A stretch of DNA of 64,000 nt from the NCBI RefSeq assembly GCF_014205835.1, contig NZ_JACHCQ010000016.1:62001-126000 (forward strand). The letters are read 5' to 3'. Both the position numbers and the translations under genes were made by a program. This document shows, in pieces, positions 19,623-28,165 of the stretch (the stretch's first letter is position 1; each line of letters opens with the position of its first letter). The notes beneath the pieces are model-generated. The model had not been told where the DNA came from, did not search any database, and saw only the letters and a program-made list of their open reading frames with translations. Origin of the DNA: Pedobacter sp. AK013 (lineage in GTDB: Bacteria; Bacteroidota; Bacteroidia; Sphingobacteriales; Sphingobacteriaceae).

Positions 19623-21620
19623 TTATTGGGTTACAATTTTTTGTGATTTATTTACTTTTGAACGGACGTATAGATAAGCCAAGAAAATCAGAAACAGTGC
19701 GCCCGCAAGCAGAACCAATTTGTATTTGAGCCAAAACGTTTGCCAACGGCCATTGCCATCGCCCTGATAAACAATATTGTTGCTGTTTCTGTCGAGGTTG
19801 AATACCAAGTGACTGTTTTTGCTGTTGATCAGTATGTTTCCCGAAAGCAGGTTTAACTGTTCATTTAAATCCAGGATGCTGTTTTCTAAAAGCCCTGCGG
19901 CGGCATCATTTGGCTGCGCGGTAACCGAAAGCACCATGGGGTAATTCTGATCCTTGAATATCTGCGAAATTGCCGAAGCTTCTGGTGAGGAAAGTTTGTA
20001 TATCACATTATCAGGCTGTTCTCCATAAATGGTAAAATCAGTTTTATACTGTAATGGCATCTCCTGAAAATTATTGAGCAATTGATCCTGCCTATCACTT
20101 ATTAATATAATGTTGTGTCCTTTATACTTAGCCGCATTGTTGCTGAAATCTACAACGGGGCGGTATTTGATCTCATTACTGGGATGATCGTTCAATTGGT
20201 AGGTTAATTCACAAATTGCTCTTACAGCATAAGAAAGCATATTTTTTGCTACCAATATGGCCGTTTCCTGTTGAAAAACGTCTGGGTAACTGTAAAAACT
20301 GGCCTGCTTTTCTTCCAGGTCATCAGATACCTCTAGATAAGATTTTGAAGCATCAACCTGTCCGATAAAATGCCGAAAATTACCCTGACATACTCCATTA
20401 ACCGGATAAAAAACAAATTCTGTTCTAAGTACATTGAATTTTTTGATCTGGTAGCGGTTAACTGTTGCGCTTACCTGCAATGTGCCAGATTCATTCAATT
20501 GTCTGCTTGTAAGTAGGATATCATTTAAATAAACATTAAAATAGCCCCTGTCTTTTTGTCCAATGCCGGAAAACCTGATTTCAAACTGGCAGTTTAGTGC
20601 TGCCGGAAGTGTGCTGAATGCCGATGTTTTAAATCGGTAATCATGATTTAAGCTTCCCGTACCCGTCATCAGATTGTTACTGTCTTCAAGATCTGAAAGA
20701 TTAAGCCTGTTTCTTTTTTCGAATTTTTTATAACCTGCCCTGTCAACTTTTAGTATATCCTGAAAGCTACTTTCCAAAATTCCCGGGGTTAGCAGTGCAT
20801 CAGCAGCTTTACTCATACCAGCAACGTCCGCTGCGGTTACAAATAGGATCTGCCTGAGCGATCCAGCCTTTGCGGTATCGGTTTCTTTGTTCAGATAGAG
20901 AATGCCCTGACCTTTTTTGGGGGCGATATTAAGTTTGGAACCAAATTTTGATTTAAGCTTGTGCGCCAGTCCGATAGCAATAAAATTATCAAGACCTTGT
21001 GGCATCTGCGAAATCGGGTAAAGGTCGATGCGGTCAGTCGTGCTCCTTAACAGTTTAGCATAGGTTAATGCAACTGTCTGCAGTTCGGAAGCCGAAATAT
21101 TGTTGGGGTAAACAATTGCTTTTTTACTGAAAAGGGCATTGGAAAGATTTATGGCAGAAGGCCCATATTGCTTGTTTTTTGCCCAGTATATGGTAGAGCT
21201 TGGCAAAATGTTTAGCCATAACCCAGCATTTTTATCATCCTGGCATACATCATTGCCGATAATCAGTTGTGATCTGACGGTAATTTTTAAAAAATCAGAA
21301 GAACCCTTGCTGCTTTGGTGTATGGGCACTTTAAGTCTGTTGATACTATCTGTTTGAAAACTGCTGCTCAGGGTAGGTATATCATTAATCAGTATATGGA
21401 TAAATGATTTTGCTGTGTTCAGTATCTTTGACGCCTGGAAATCGATGATAAGCGTACTTTTATCCATCTGTTGGTTGGGTAATACGCGGATGTAATAAAT
21501 ATACTGTCCTTCAATTCCCCTGATCACCTGGGATTGAAATCCGTAAGATTCGAACGATTTTTGTGCAAAACCTGCTAAGGTGCAAATAGACAGTGCGAAA
21601 AGGATCAATAGTTTTTTCAT
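19623..21620 (-). CDS. BcsB-like periplasmic synthase subunit, C-terminally membrane-anchored
   Basis: A 665-aa protein with a signal peptide (LAGFAQ) and a single C-terminal membrane anchor (KYKLVLLAGALFLIFLAYLY). It resembles BcsB, the partner that feeds polymer from the synthase into the periplasm: jelly-roll-like carbohydrate-binding segments with the RSQLIIGNDVCQDDKNAGLWL region (near 130-155), a second copy near residues 340-410 (FNVYLNDILLTSRQLNES), and flavodoxin-like parts between. I use the ATG at 21620; a TTG three codons earlier is possible. Its gene lies 21 bp after the kinase-like gene. BcsB homology is by pattern recognition and is remote. Confidence 0.72.
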   Translation of the reverse strand: MKKLLILFALSICTLAGFAQKSFESYGFQSQVIRGIEGQYIYYIRVLPNQQMDKSTLIIDFQASKILNTAKSFIHILINDIPTLSSSFQTDSINRLKVPIHQSSKGSSDFLKITVRSQLIIGNDVCQDDKNAGLWLNILPSSTIYWAKNKQYGPSAINLSNALFSKKAIVYPNNISASELQTVALTYAKLLRSTTDRIDLYPISQMPQGLDNFIAIGLAHKLKSKFGSKLNIAPKKGQGILYLNKETDTAKAGSLRQILFVTAADVAGMSKAADALLTPGILESSFQDILKVDRAGYKKFEKRNRLNLSDLEDSNNLMTGTGSLNHDYRFKTSAFSTLPAALNCQFEIRFSGIGQKDRGYFNVYLNDILLTSRQLNESGTLQVSATVNRYQIKKFNVLRTEFVFYPVNGVCQGNFRHFIGQVDASKSYLEVSDDLEEKQASFYSYPDVFQQETAILVAKNMLSYAVRAICELTYQLNDHPSNEIKYRPVVDFSNNAAKYKGHNIILISDRQDQLLNNFQEMPLQYKTDFTIYGEQPDNVIYKLSSPEASAISQIFKDQNYPMVLSVTAQPNDAAAGLLENSILDLNEQLNLLSGNILINSKNSHLVFNLDRNSNNIVYQGDGNGRWQTFWLKYKLVLLAGALFLIFLAYLYVRSKVNKSQKIVTQ

Positions 21621-21641
21621 ATGGGACAAAATTCGAAAATA

Positions 21642-22991
21642 TTATAAGTTAAAAGCCAGTACATAACAGGTATGAGTCTGGTATTTGTGGTAAATGAGTT
21701 CGCCTTCCATTTTTTCGGCAAGCAGCTTGGCAATGTAAAAACCCGGGCCAAGGCCTTGTTGAAGGCTTTGTGCTGTTGGTACTGCAGACTCCCATTCATT
21801 TGCCACACGATCTGCTTCTATGCCGGGTGGTATGCAGTTGATGATAAGGTGAAGTTTGCTGTTACTTTCCTTCATCCGGCAATCGATAAAGTCGTTTTTG
21901 TCGCAGAACTTAAAACAATTTGCAAAAAGGTTAAAAAGGATCTGATCGGCATAAAGCTGATCAAGTTGAACCATCGGCCATTTTTTTTGCAGATCAATAC
22001 TAAAGTTTATGTCGGGATACCCAAAACTGTTAATCATGCAATTGGCTACTGCCTGGGTACTGGCAAGAAGGTCGACTTTTTTTAGAGATAGTACAATATC
22101 ACTTGATAGGTCTGAATGATCATTAGGGAAAAGTTCAGCAAGCTGTTCCAGCCTGATTATATTTTCGTTTATGGTTTCTATGTGATGCAAATTCTGGCGC
22201 TCGTGTCCAAAATCTCTCATGGCATTGGCCGATAAATTGATCGAACCGATAAAATTCAGGATATCCTCCCGCACAAAGGCCATAAAGCTATCCTGTTGCA
22301 TTACCAAGTTGGTTAACCTGGAATTTGATATTTCAACCTGCTGGTTTTTATCTATCAGTTCTTCATGCAGCAGATTGAGCTTGGCCGTTGTATTTTTCAC
22401 ACGCAGATCGTTTAAAGTATTTTTTCTGATAATGCTGTACCTGGCCATCGGGATAAAACAGGAGAAAAAAAAAGTGATGATAAACAGTCCGGCCCCTTGG
22501 GTAATGTAGGTTTCTATGCTAACTGTGTTAAAGAGGTGGTAACCTACTGCCAGAAATATGAGCGCTAAGAAGAAATGACCGAATGAGTTTGCAGGATGCC
22601 AAAAAACGGCGAGGTTGAAAAGCATCGATAAACTCGCAAAAACCATAAAAAATACAGGTGCAATATCGAATGGTACGATATTGCAGATAATGGAAGCATT
22701 AATTGATATGAGGATAACAGTAGTATGCAATGCAAAATATGCAGGTTTTCCCAGCCTCATCGAAATGTCGTAAACGGCATATATGAGCACTACTATGATG
22801 ATTTTGGTGAGAAAAAGTGCCTGATAGATAGGGTAGGCGTAAATATAGTCCAATATGCCAAGCAAGGGATATAAGAATATAACCGTCCAGATAATGATAT
22901 TGGCGTAGTATGTCGATTTTTTTGTTAATTGCTTTTCGTATACAGCATCACTGACATAAATGGCGGCGGAGGTACCAGTTCTGGTTGGCAT
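21642..22991 (-). CDS. Membrane sensor histidine-kinase-like protein with degenerate catalytic motifs
   Basis: A 449-aa protein with six membrane spans (about 25-200), a coiled-coil linker, and a C-terminal HisKA/HATPase-like region. The phosphoacceptor position reads AFVREDILNFIG (around 241) with no histidine. The N-box is retained (LFNLFANCFKF, around 349), but the G1 box reads CIPPGI (around 385) in place of the usual Asp-Asn-Gly-x-Gly-Ile, so the ATP-coordinating Asp is gone; the G2-like GLGPGFYIAK remains. It is probably a pseudokinase or ligand-sensing regulator. It is the first gene of the synthase operon, and no response regulator is encoded nearby. Confidence 0.78.
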   Translation of the reverse strand: MPTRTGTSAAIYVSDAVYEKQLTKKSTYYANIIIWTVIFLYPLLGILDYIYAYPIYQALFLTKIIIVVLIYAVYDISMRLGKPAYFALHTTVILISINASIICNIVPFDIAPVFFMVFASLSMLFNLAVFWHPANSFGHFFLALIFLAVGYHLFNTVSIETYITQGAGLFIITFFFSCFIPMARYSIIRKNTLNDLRVKNTTAKLNLLHEELIDKNQQVEISNSRLTNLVMQQDSFMAFVREDILNFIGSINLSANAMRDFGHERQNLHHIETINENIIRLEQLAELFPNDHSDLSSDIVLSLKKVDLLASTQAVANCMINSFGYPDINFSIDLQKKWPMVQLDQLYADQILFNLFANCFKFCDKNDFIDCRMKESNSKLHLIINCIPPGIEADRVANEWESAVPTAQSLQQGLGPGFYIAKLLAEKMEGELIYHKYQTHTCYVLAFNL

Positions 22992-23008
22992 ATTAATCGT
23001 AGCAGGGG

Positions 23009-24118
23009 ATGATTTTTAAACATAACAAAAAAAAACAATTGAAACAAAAAAAATACATACTATTGCTTTTGATGGCTTTTTGGAAATTCGGCTATGCACA
23101 ACGTAGTTTGTCTCACTTGCAGGCTGGCCAGCTGGGGCGTGGTATTAATGTATCCTGGCTTGAACAATACTGGAATCCCAAGGCATTGGACCTTGATAAA
23201 TTAACTGATAGCGACTTTCGCTTGATTGGTAGTTTAGGCCTTAAAACTATCCGCTTGCCAATTGCTTTTCAGCAGTTCTATATCCAGGGCAGCGATATAC
23301 AGAAAACTAAACTGCTTTCTGATATAGATGCGGTAATCAGAAAAGCGATCAAATACAGGATCAGGTTGGTGCTGGTAAATCATTATGGCAACCTCAGGGC
23401 AGATCATCTGCAGTACGATACACAACAACTTTTGGAACTTTGGACATTTCTTGAAAAACGTTACCGAAAAATTAGTTGCAACAGCCTTTATTTTGAATTG
23501 CTGAACGAACCGGTAATTAGTGATAAACAATGGCTCACGGTTGCTCAGAAGCTGGTAGCGCGTATAAGGAAGATGTCGCCCGATAGAACAATTATTTTGG
23601 GTGCATCAAATTATAACAGTATTTACGAACTGAGCAGGATAACCCCTTTACCGTTTAAAAATATCATATATACCTTTCATTTTTACGAACCCTTTTTATT
23701 TACCCACCAAGGGGCTGATTGGATTGGGAAACAGGTATCTACCACGGGCATCCCTTTTCCTTATCTTGAACATCAGATGCCCTCATTGGCCCCCTCTGCT
23801 AAGAGTACGGCTGGAGAGGCAAACTATAAAAATTATCAAAATGAGGGAAAGGCTGGGGCTGTACATGACAAATTGCTGATGATAAAGCAATGGTCGGACA
23901 CCCACCATGTACCGATATTGTGCGGTGAGTATGGCGTATACCGGAAATTTGCATCCGAGCAGAGCATATGCAATTATTTAACCGTTGTTAAAAACGAACT
24001 CGATCGGCTGTCTATTCCCTGGATGATCTGGGAGTATGATGAAAACTTCTCCATTTTTCAAGGTAAACCGAGTATTAGCAGATTGAGCCCCTGTATGTTA
24101 GAGCTGTTCAGAAAGTAA
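23009..24118 (+). CDS. Secreted glycoside hydrolase family 5 endoglycanase
   Basis: A 369-aa GH5 enzyme. A basic N-terminus and hydrophobic stretch (KKYILLLLMAFWKFGYAQ) form the signal peptide. The (beta/alpha)8 barrel shows LGLKTIRLPI, VLVNHYG, the acid/base Glu167 in ELLNEP and the nucleophile Glu307 in ILCGEYG, so it should be active on a beta-1,4- or related glucan/mannan. Its start is 17 bp from that of the divergent kinase-like gene, a placement like that of the BcsZ-type glycanases that accompany cellulose synthases. It may therefore trim the polymer made by the operon and not act in nutrition; that is inference. Confidence 0.85.
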   Translation: MIFKHNKKKQLKQKKYILLLLMAFWKFGYAQRSLSHLQAGQLGRGINVSWLEQYWNPKALDLDKLTDSDFRLIGSLGLKTIRLPIAFQQFYIQGSDIQKTKLLSDIDAVIRKAIKYRIRLVLVNHYGNLRADHLQYDTQQLLELWTFLEKRYRKISCNSLYFELLNEPVISDKQWLTVAQKLVARIRKMSPDRTIILGASNYNSIYELSRITPLPFKNIIYTFHFYEPFLFTHQGADWIGKQVSTTGIPFPYLEHQMPSLAPSAKSTAGEANYKNYQNEGKAGAVHDKLLMIKQWSDTHHVPILCGEYGVYRKFASEQSICNYLTVVKNELDRLSIPWMIWEYDENFSIFQGKPSISRLSPCMLELFRK

Positions 24119-24326
24119 TGTTAAGTTATACTTAAAACTTAGTTTATAAGACAGCGAATTTGCTTTTTAGCGGTGGTACTAGTTGGCTTTTTTAAGACAT
24201 TGAAAGCCCGTTTAAAAAGGAACTGGTTGTTGAAGAAAAGGATTGAGTTAATGTATCTGATTAATAGCGAGTTATATAAAATAAAAAACGAGACAAACAG
24301 CGTAAAAACTGATTTGTCTCGTGAGG

Positions 24327-24398
24327 TGCTCCCGACGAGATTCGAACTCATATCGATGGTACCGGAAACCATAATTCTATCCATTGAACTACGGGAGC
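24327..24398 (-). tRNA. tRNA-Arg (anticodon CCG)
   Basis: On the minus strand a full cloverleaf folds: the 7-bp acceptor stem GCTCCCG/CGGGAGC, D stem GTTC/GAAT, anticodon stem ATGGT/ACCAT enclosing TTCCGGT (anticodon CCG, reading CGG), T arm ATGAG-TTCGAAT-CTCGT and discriminator A. CCA is not encoded. It lies between the GH5 and GH29 genes, both on the other strand. Confidence 0.95.
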
Positions 24399-24591
24399 AA
24401 GGCTGCAAATATAGGATTTGAAAACTTATTTTTTTTGCATTTTGAATAAAAAAATACACTTATTTCTATACAAACGGATACAGGAACTTATAGGGAATGT
24501 CGGATTTTTGCAAAAAATAGTCTGTTAAATACAAAGATATGGAAGCTTGCTGCGATAAATTTGTTTTAACAATTAATACTGACCAAATTTT

Positions 24592-26259
24592 ATGAACCGC
24601 AGACAACTAATCCAAAGCCTTGCTATTGGTATTCCTGGAGTTTTACTTTCCAATAAACTTTCCGCATTTCAATCAAATAATAATGATGGAGCAAAAGATT
24701 TTGTAGAGAAAATTCTCGCAGGGCCATTCTCCCCAACATGGGAATCGCTCGCTAATTATAAAACCCCTGAATGGTTTAGGGATGCAAAATTTGGCATTTG
24801 GGCGCACTGGGGGCCCCAGTGCCAACCGGAAGCCGGCGATTGGTATGCCAGGGAAATGCATATGGAGGGAAGCTGGAAGTATAAATATCATATTGAAAAA
24901 TACGGACACCCTTCTAAATTCGGCTTTAAAGATGTAATCAATGTCTGGAAAGCAGAGAATTGGGACCCTGAATCGCTTGTTTTACTATATAAAAGCGCTG
25001 GGGCTAAATATTTTATGGCGCTGGCCAACCACCACGATAACCTGGATCTTTACAAGAGTAAATACCAGAAGAACTGGAATTCTACCAAAGTAGGTCCGAA
25101 AAAAGACATCATTGGCGGCTGGGCTGCTGCCGCTAAAAAACATGAACTGCCATTTGGTGTTAGTGTGCATGCTGCACACGCCTGGAGCTGGTTTGAAACC
25201 AGCCAGCGTGCAGACAAAAACGGCCCTATGGCAGGTGTTCCATACGATGGGAAACTTACAAAAGCCGATGGGAAAGGTAAATGGTGGGAGGGGCTTGATC
25301 CACAGGAACTTTATGCACAGGATCATCAGCTGAGTCAAAACAGCCTGAATAACGGAACTATACACAAGCAATGGGATTGGGGCAATGGTGTTACACCGCC
25401 TACCAGTGCATACATCAACAAGTTTTATAACCGTACTATCGATCTGATTAACAAATATCACCCGGATATGATATATTTTGACGATTCACAATTGCCTATG
25501 TGGCCAATCAGTGATGTAGGGTTAAAAATTGCCGCACACTTTTACAACAAAAGTATTAAGGATAAAGGCAAGCTCACCGCGGTAGTTACCGGAAAAATAC
25601 TTACCGAAACACAACGTAAGGCCATGGTATGGGATATAGAACGCGGGCAGAGCAACAACATTGAGCCCCTGCCTTGGCAAACCGATACCTGTATAGGAAG
25701 CTGGCATTACGAAAGGGGAATTTACAACAGAAATGGCTATAAAACGGCAAAAACGGTCATCCATACCTTAATTGATGTGGTGAGCAAAAATGGTAACCTA
25801 ATGCTCAATATCCCGGTGCGTGGTGATGGTACAATAGATGAACTCGAGCGTAAGGTTGTAGAAGATATTGGCGTATGGATGAAAGCGAACGGAGAGAGTA
25901 TATATGGTACCTGGCCATGGAAAATTTTTGGAGAAGGCCCCGCACAGGAAAAATCCCCTAAATTAAGCGCACAAGGGTTTAATGAAGGTAAAGGTGTTCC
26001 TTTTAGTGATAAAGATATCCGGTTTGCCGTTAAAGAAAAAGAACTGTTTGCTACGGTTATGGGCTGGCCGGCCGAAGGTTCGGTTTTGATTTCCAGTCTG
26101 GCCGAGGGATCATCAAACTATCCCGGAAAAATAAGCAATGTGCAACTGCTTGCCACCAAAGAAAATTTGCGTTTTGAAAGAAATTCACAAGGTTTAAAGG
26201 TTTATTTTCCCGCAAATCAGCCACAAGCTTCCTACGCTAATGCCCTGAAAATTACATAA
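24592..26259 (+). CDS. Glycoside hydrolase family 29 alpha-L-fucosidase
   Basis: A 555-aa exported fucosidase. The N-terminus MNRRQLIQSLAIG has a twin-arginine look followed by a hydrophobic segment and SAFQ, so Tat or Sec export is possible. The catalytic barrel contains the GH29 signatures WFRDAKFGIWAHWG, AGAKYFMALANHHDN, and the nucleophile strand PDMIYFDDSQ (first Asp after Phe is the likely nucleophile). The C-terminal sandwich is short. It retains fucose linkages with net retention, complementing the inverting GH95 upstream. It is the first gene of a second carbohydrate cluster, and a hairpin terminator follows at 26290. Confidence 0.92.
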   Translation: MNRRQLIQSLAIGIPGVLLSNKLSAFQSNNNDGAKDFVEKILAGPFSPTWESLANYKTPEWFRDAKFGIWAHWGPQCQPEAGDWYAREMHMEGSWKYKYHIEKYGHPSKFGFKDVINVWKAENWDPESLVLLYKSAGAKYFMALANHHDNLDLYKSKYQKNWNSTKVGPKKDIIGGWAAAAKKHELPFGVSVHAAHAWSWFETSQRADKNGPMAGVPYDGKLTKADGKGKWWEGLDPQELYAQDHQLSQNSLNNGTIHKQWDWGNGVTPPTSAYINKFYNRTIDLINKYHPDMIYFDDSQLPMWPISDVGLKIAAHFYNKSIKDKGKLTAVVTGKILTETQRKAMVWDIERGQSNNIEPLPWQTDTCIGSWHYERGIYNRNGYKTAKTVIHTLIDVVSKNGNLMLNIPVRGDGTIDELERKVVEDIGVWMKANGESIYGTWPWKIFGEGPAQEKSPKLSAQGFNEGKGVPFSDKDIRFAVKEKELFATVMGWPAEGSVLISSLAEGSSNYPGKISNVQLLATKENLRFERNSQGLKVYFPANQPQASYANALKIT

Positions 26260-26289
26260 GCTTAAAATAATAATTGCTTAACAGTTATA

Positions 26290-26324
26290 GATTGGATCAA
26301 CCTGTATTGGTGATCCAATCTTTG
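26290..26324 (+). terminator. Rho-independent terminator after GH29
   Basis: A perfect 10-bp stem (AGATTGGATC at 26290-26299 with GATCCAATCT at 26313-26322) followed by a short T-rich tail, 30 bp after the fucosidase stop. Confidence 0.65.
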
Positions 26325-26809
26325 TATTTTACTATTCCTGAAAGAGTTTTGGTTGCTATATTGTCTCTTGATACCACTGAATTAATTTAGTCTACGCAAT
26401 GAAATCCTGTAACCGTCCTGGTGCACAAATAAATAATTGATTTTTTGCTTAAATTTCAAATTTTCAACCTGTTGCGTTGATTTTTTTAAGAAAAATCATG
26501 CAGAAAGAGTATAGAAAAATACTGGTTTTGTCTTATAAGAAATAAAGCGAAAAAATCACCGTTAATGACTATAAATCGATATGCTTGGCAATTTAAACGC
26601 TGTTTTTTAATGAATCCTTGTAAAATTACAATAGGGTAGAAGCATATCACCATGTATTACAAAGAGCAGCTGACGTACGGAACAGTACCTGTCACATCTG
26701 GTACGGCCAATCCGGCAACCTTTGCCTTTAAAAAAGCGTATAACCTTTAGAACAAGCAGACTATTAGATTAATTTAAATAGAGTAGTTAATCTTCAATTA
26801 TATATACCT
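26325..26809. other. Intergenic region with one tiny reading frame
   Basis: About 485 AT-rich bases. The only coding-like patch is an ATG-initiated 32-codon frame at 26652-26750 (begins MYYKEQLTYGTV, ends FKKAYNL) whose composition looks more protein-like than its surroundings; it may be the tail of a decayed gene. No promoter for the lyase gene could be placed with confidence. Confidence 0.3.
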
Positions 26810-28084
26810 ATGAAAACAAAAAAGAATCAAATCATCCTATGCATCGCGTTACTGTCATTTGGATGCAGTAAGCCAATCGTTGCTGAGGATACGGCAAATT
26901 TGGGCACCAGTCTGTTGCCCGGAAAACAAATGGTTGCTACTGCCCTTGGGCAGGTAACTACTGTTGTACACCCTGGCATGCTTCACTCTGCAGCTGATTT
27001 TACCCGAATGACAGCCAAGGTAAATGCAGGGGCACAACCCTGGCTGGATGGCTGGAATAAACTGGTCGCCAATGGCCGTTCTGCTTCCACCTATGTTCCG
27101 CGGCCGGTTGATACCATTGTGCGTGGAAGAGCAGCAAGCGGAAGAGGAGAAAATTACATTCAGGCATGCCAGGATGCTGCCGCAGCTTATCAAAATGCCT
27201 TACGATGGAAAATTAAAGGCGATGCCGCCTGCGGCGCGAACGCAGTAGCCATTATGAATGCCTGGGCGGTTAAATGCAAGTATATTGATGGTGATAGCAA
27301 CAAACAACTGGCGGCTGGCCTGCAAGGGTACCAGTGGGCAAATGCTGCAGAAATTATGCGTGGTTACAGCGGTTGGTCGGCAGCAGATTTTACGGCCTTT
27401 AAAAATTTCATGCTTAATGTATACTATCCGGTTTCGAGCGATTTTTTGAACAGGCATAACAACACCTGCGGCACTCATTACTGGCTTAACTGGGATATGT
27501 CTAACTTATGCACGGTGTTAGCTATTGGCATTCTTTGTGATGATGTGGCCAAAATTAATTATGCAATAAATTATTACCAGCATAGTGGAGCTGGTACCGC
27601 CTATATCGGAAGGGTAACAACAGCAACTTATCCAAATGGTATGGACCAGGCACAGGAGGCAGGGAGAGACCAGGGACATGCCACGATGGAGGTTCCGCTT
27701 TTTGGAACCTTTTGCCAGATGCTGTATAACCAGGGTCAGAACTTTTTTGATTATAACCCTTGGAGTCATGTTAATCCACCACTTTTAGGGGTTAGCGAAT
27801 ATATAGCAGCCTATAACATCAATACCACCAACACCGTTCCGTTTACCACTTATAATAACTGTGAAAATTCAAATCAAACGGTCATCTCAAGTGGTGGTAG
27901 GGGTAACATCCGTCCGGGATGGGAGCTGGTTTACAATTATTATGTGAAGGTAAAAGGTAAGTCTGCCCCATATACAACCCAATTTGCCGAAAAGGTGAGA
28001 CCTGAGGGAGGAGGCGGAGACTACGGTTCTACCAGCGGAAGCTACGATCAGCTAGGCTTCGGTACCTTGACCTTTTCCCGTTAA
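26810..28084 (+). CDS. Alginate-lyase-superfamily polysaccharide lyase, lipoprotein
   Basis: A 424-aa protein with a lipoprotein signal (LLSFGC, Cys near residue 19). The body is an (alpha/alpha) toroid of the alginate_lyase family: HPGMLHSAADFTRM at the start, the substrate-cleft region NTCGTHYWLNWD (Asn/His, about residue 220), and GRDQGHATMEVPLFGTFCQM (His, about residue 287), which carry the usual catalytic Asn, His and Tyr candidates. Such enzymes cleave alginate, glucuronan or related uronans by beta-elimination; the substrate cannot be fixed here. It is in a glycosidase cluster on the + strand and faces the convergent GH5-lectin gene, with a shared terminator between. Confidence 0.8.
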   Translation: MKTKKNQIILCIALLSFGCSKPIVAEDTANLGTSLLPGKQMVATALGQVTTVVHPGMLHSAADFTRMTAKVNAGAQPWLDGWNKLVANGRSASTYVPRPVDTIVRGRAASGRGENYIQACQDAAAAYQNALRWKIKGDAACGANAVAIMNAWAVKCKYIDGDSNKQLAAGLQGYQWANAAEIMRGYSGWSAADFTAFKNFMLNVYYPVSSDFLNRHNNTCGTHYWLNWDMSNLCTVLAIGILCDDVAKINYAINYYQHSGAGTAYIGRVTTATYPNGMDQAQEAGRDQGHATMEVPLFGTFCQMLYNQGQNFFDYNPWSHVNPPLLGVSEYIAAYNINTTNTVPFTTYNNCENSNQTVISSGGRGNIRPGWELVYNYYVKVKGKSAPYTTQFAEKVRPEGGGGDYGSTSGSYDQLGFGTLTFSR

Positions 28085-28092
28085 ATAATAAT

Positions 28093-28122
28093 AAAGGCTT
28101 CATCGATTAAGATGAAGCCTTT
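28093..28122. terminator. Bidirectional terminator between convergent PL and GH5 genes
   Basis: A perfect 12-bp inverted repeat (AAAGGCTTCATC at 28093-28104, GATGAAGCCTTT at 28111-28122) with a 6-base loop. It carries A-runs and T-runs on both sides and so can act on either strand. Confidence 0.8.
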
Positions 28123-28165
28123 GTTGTAAATAATACGTCTTAAATTTAACCGCAGGGCCTGCTCT

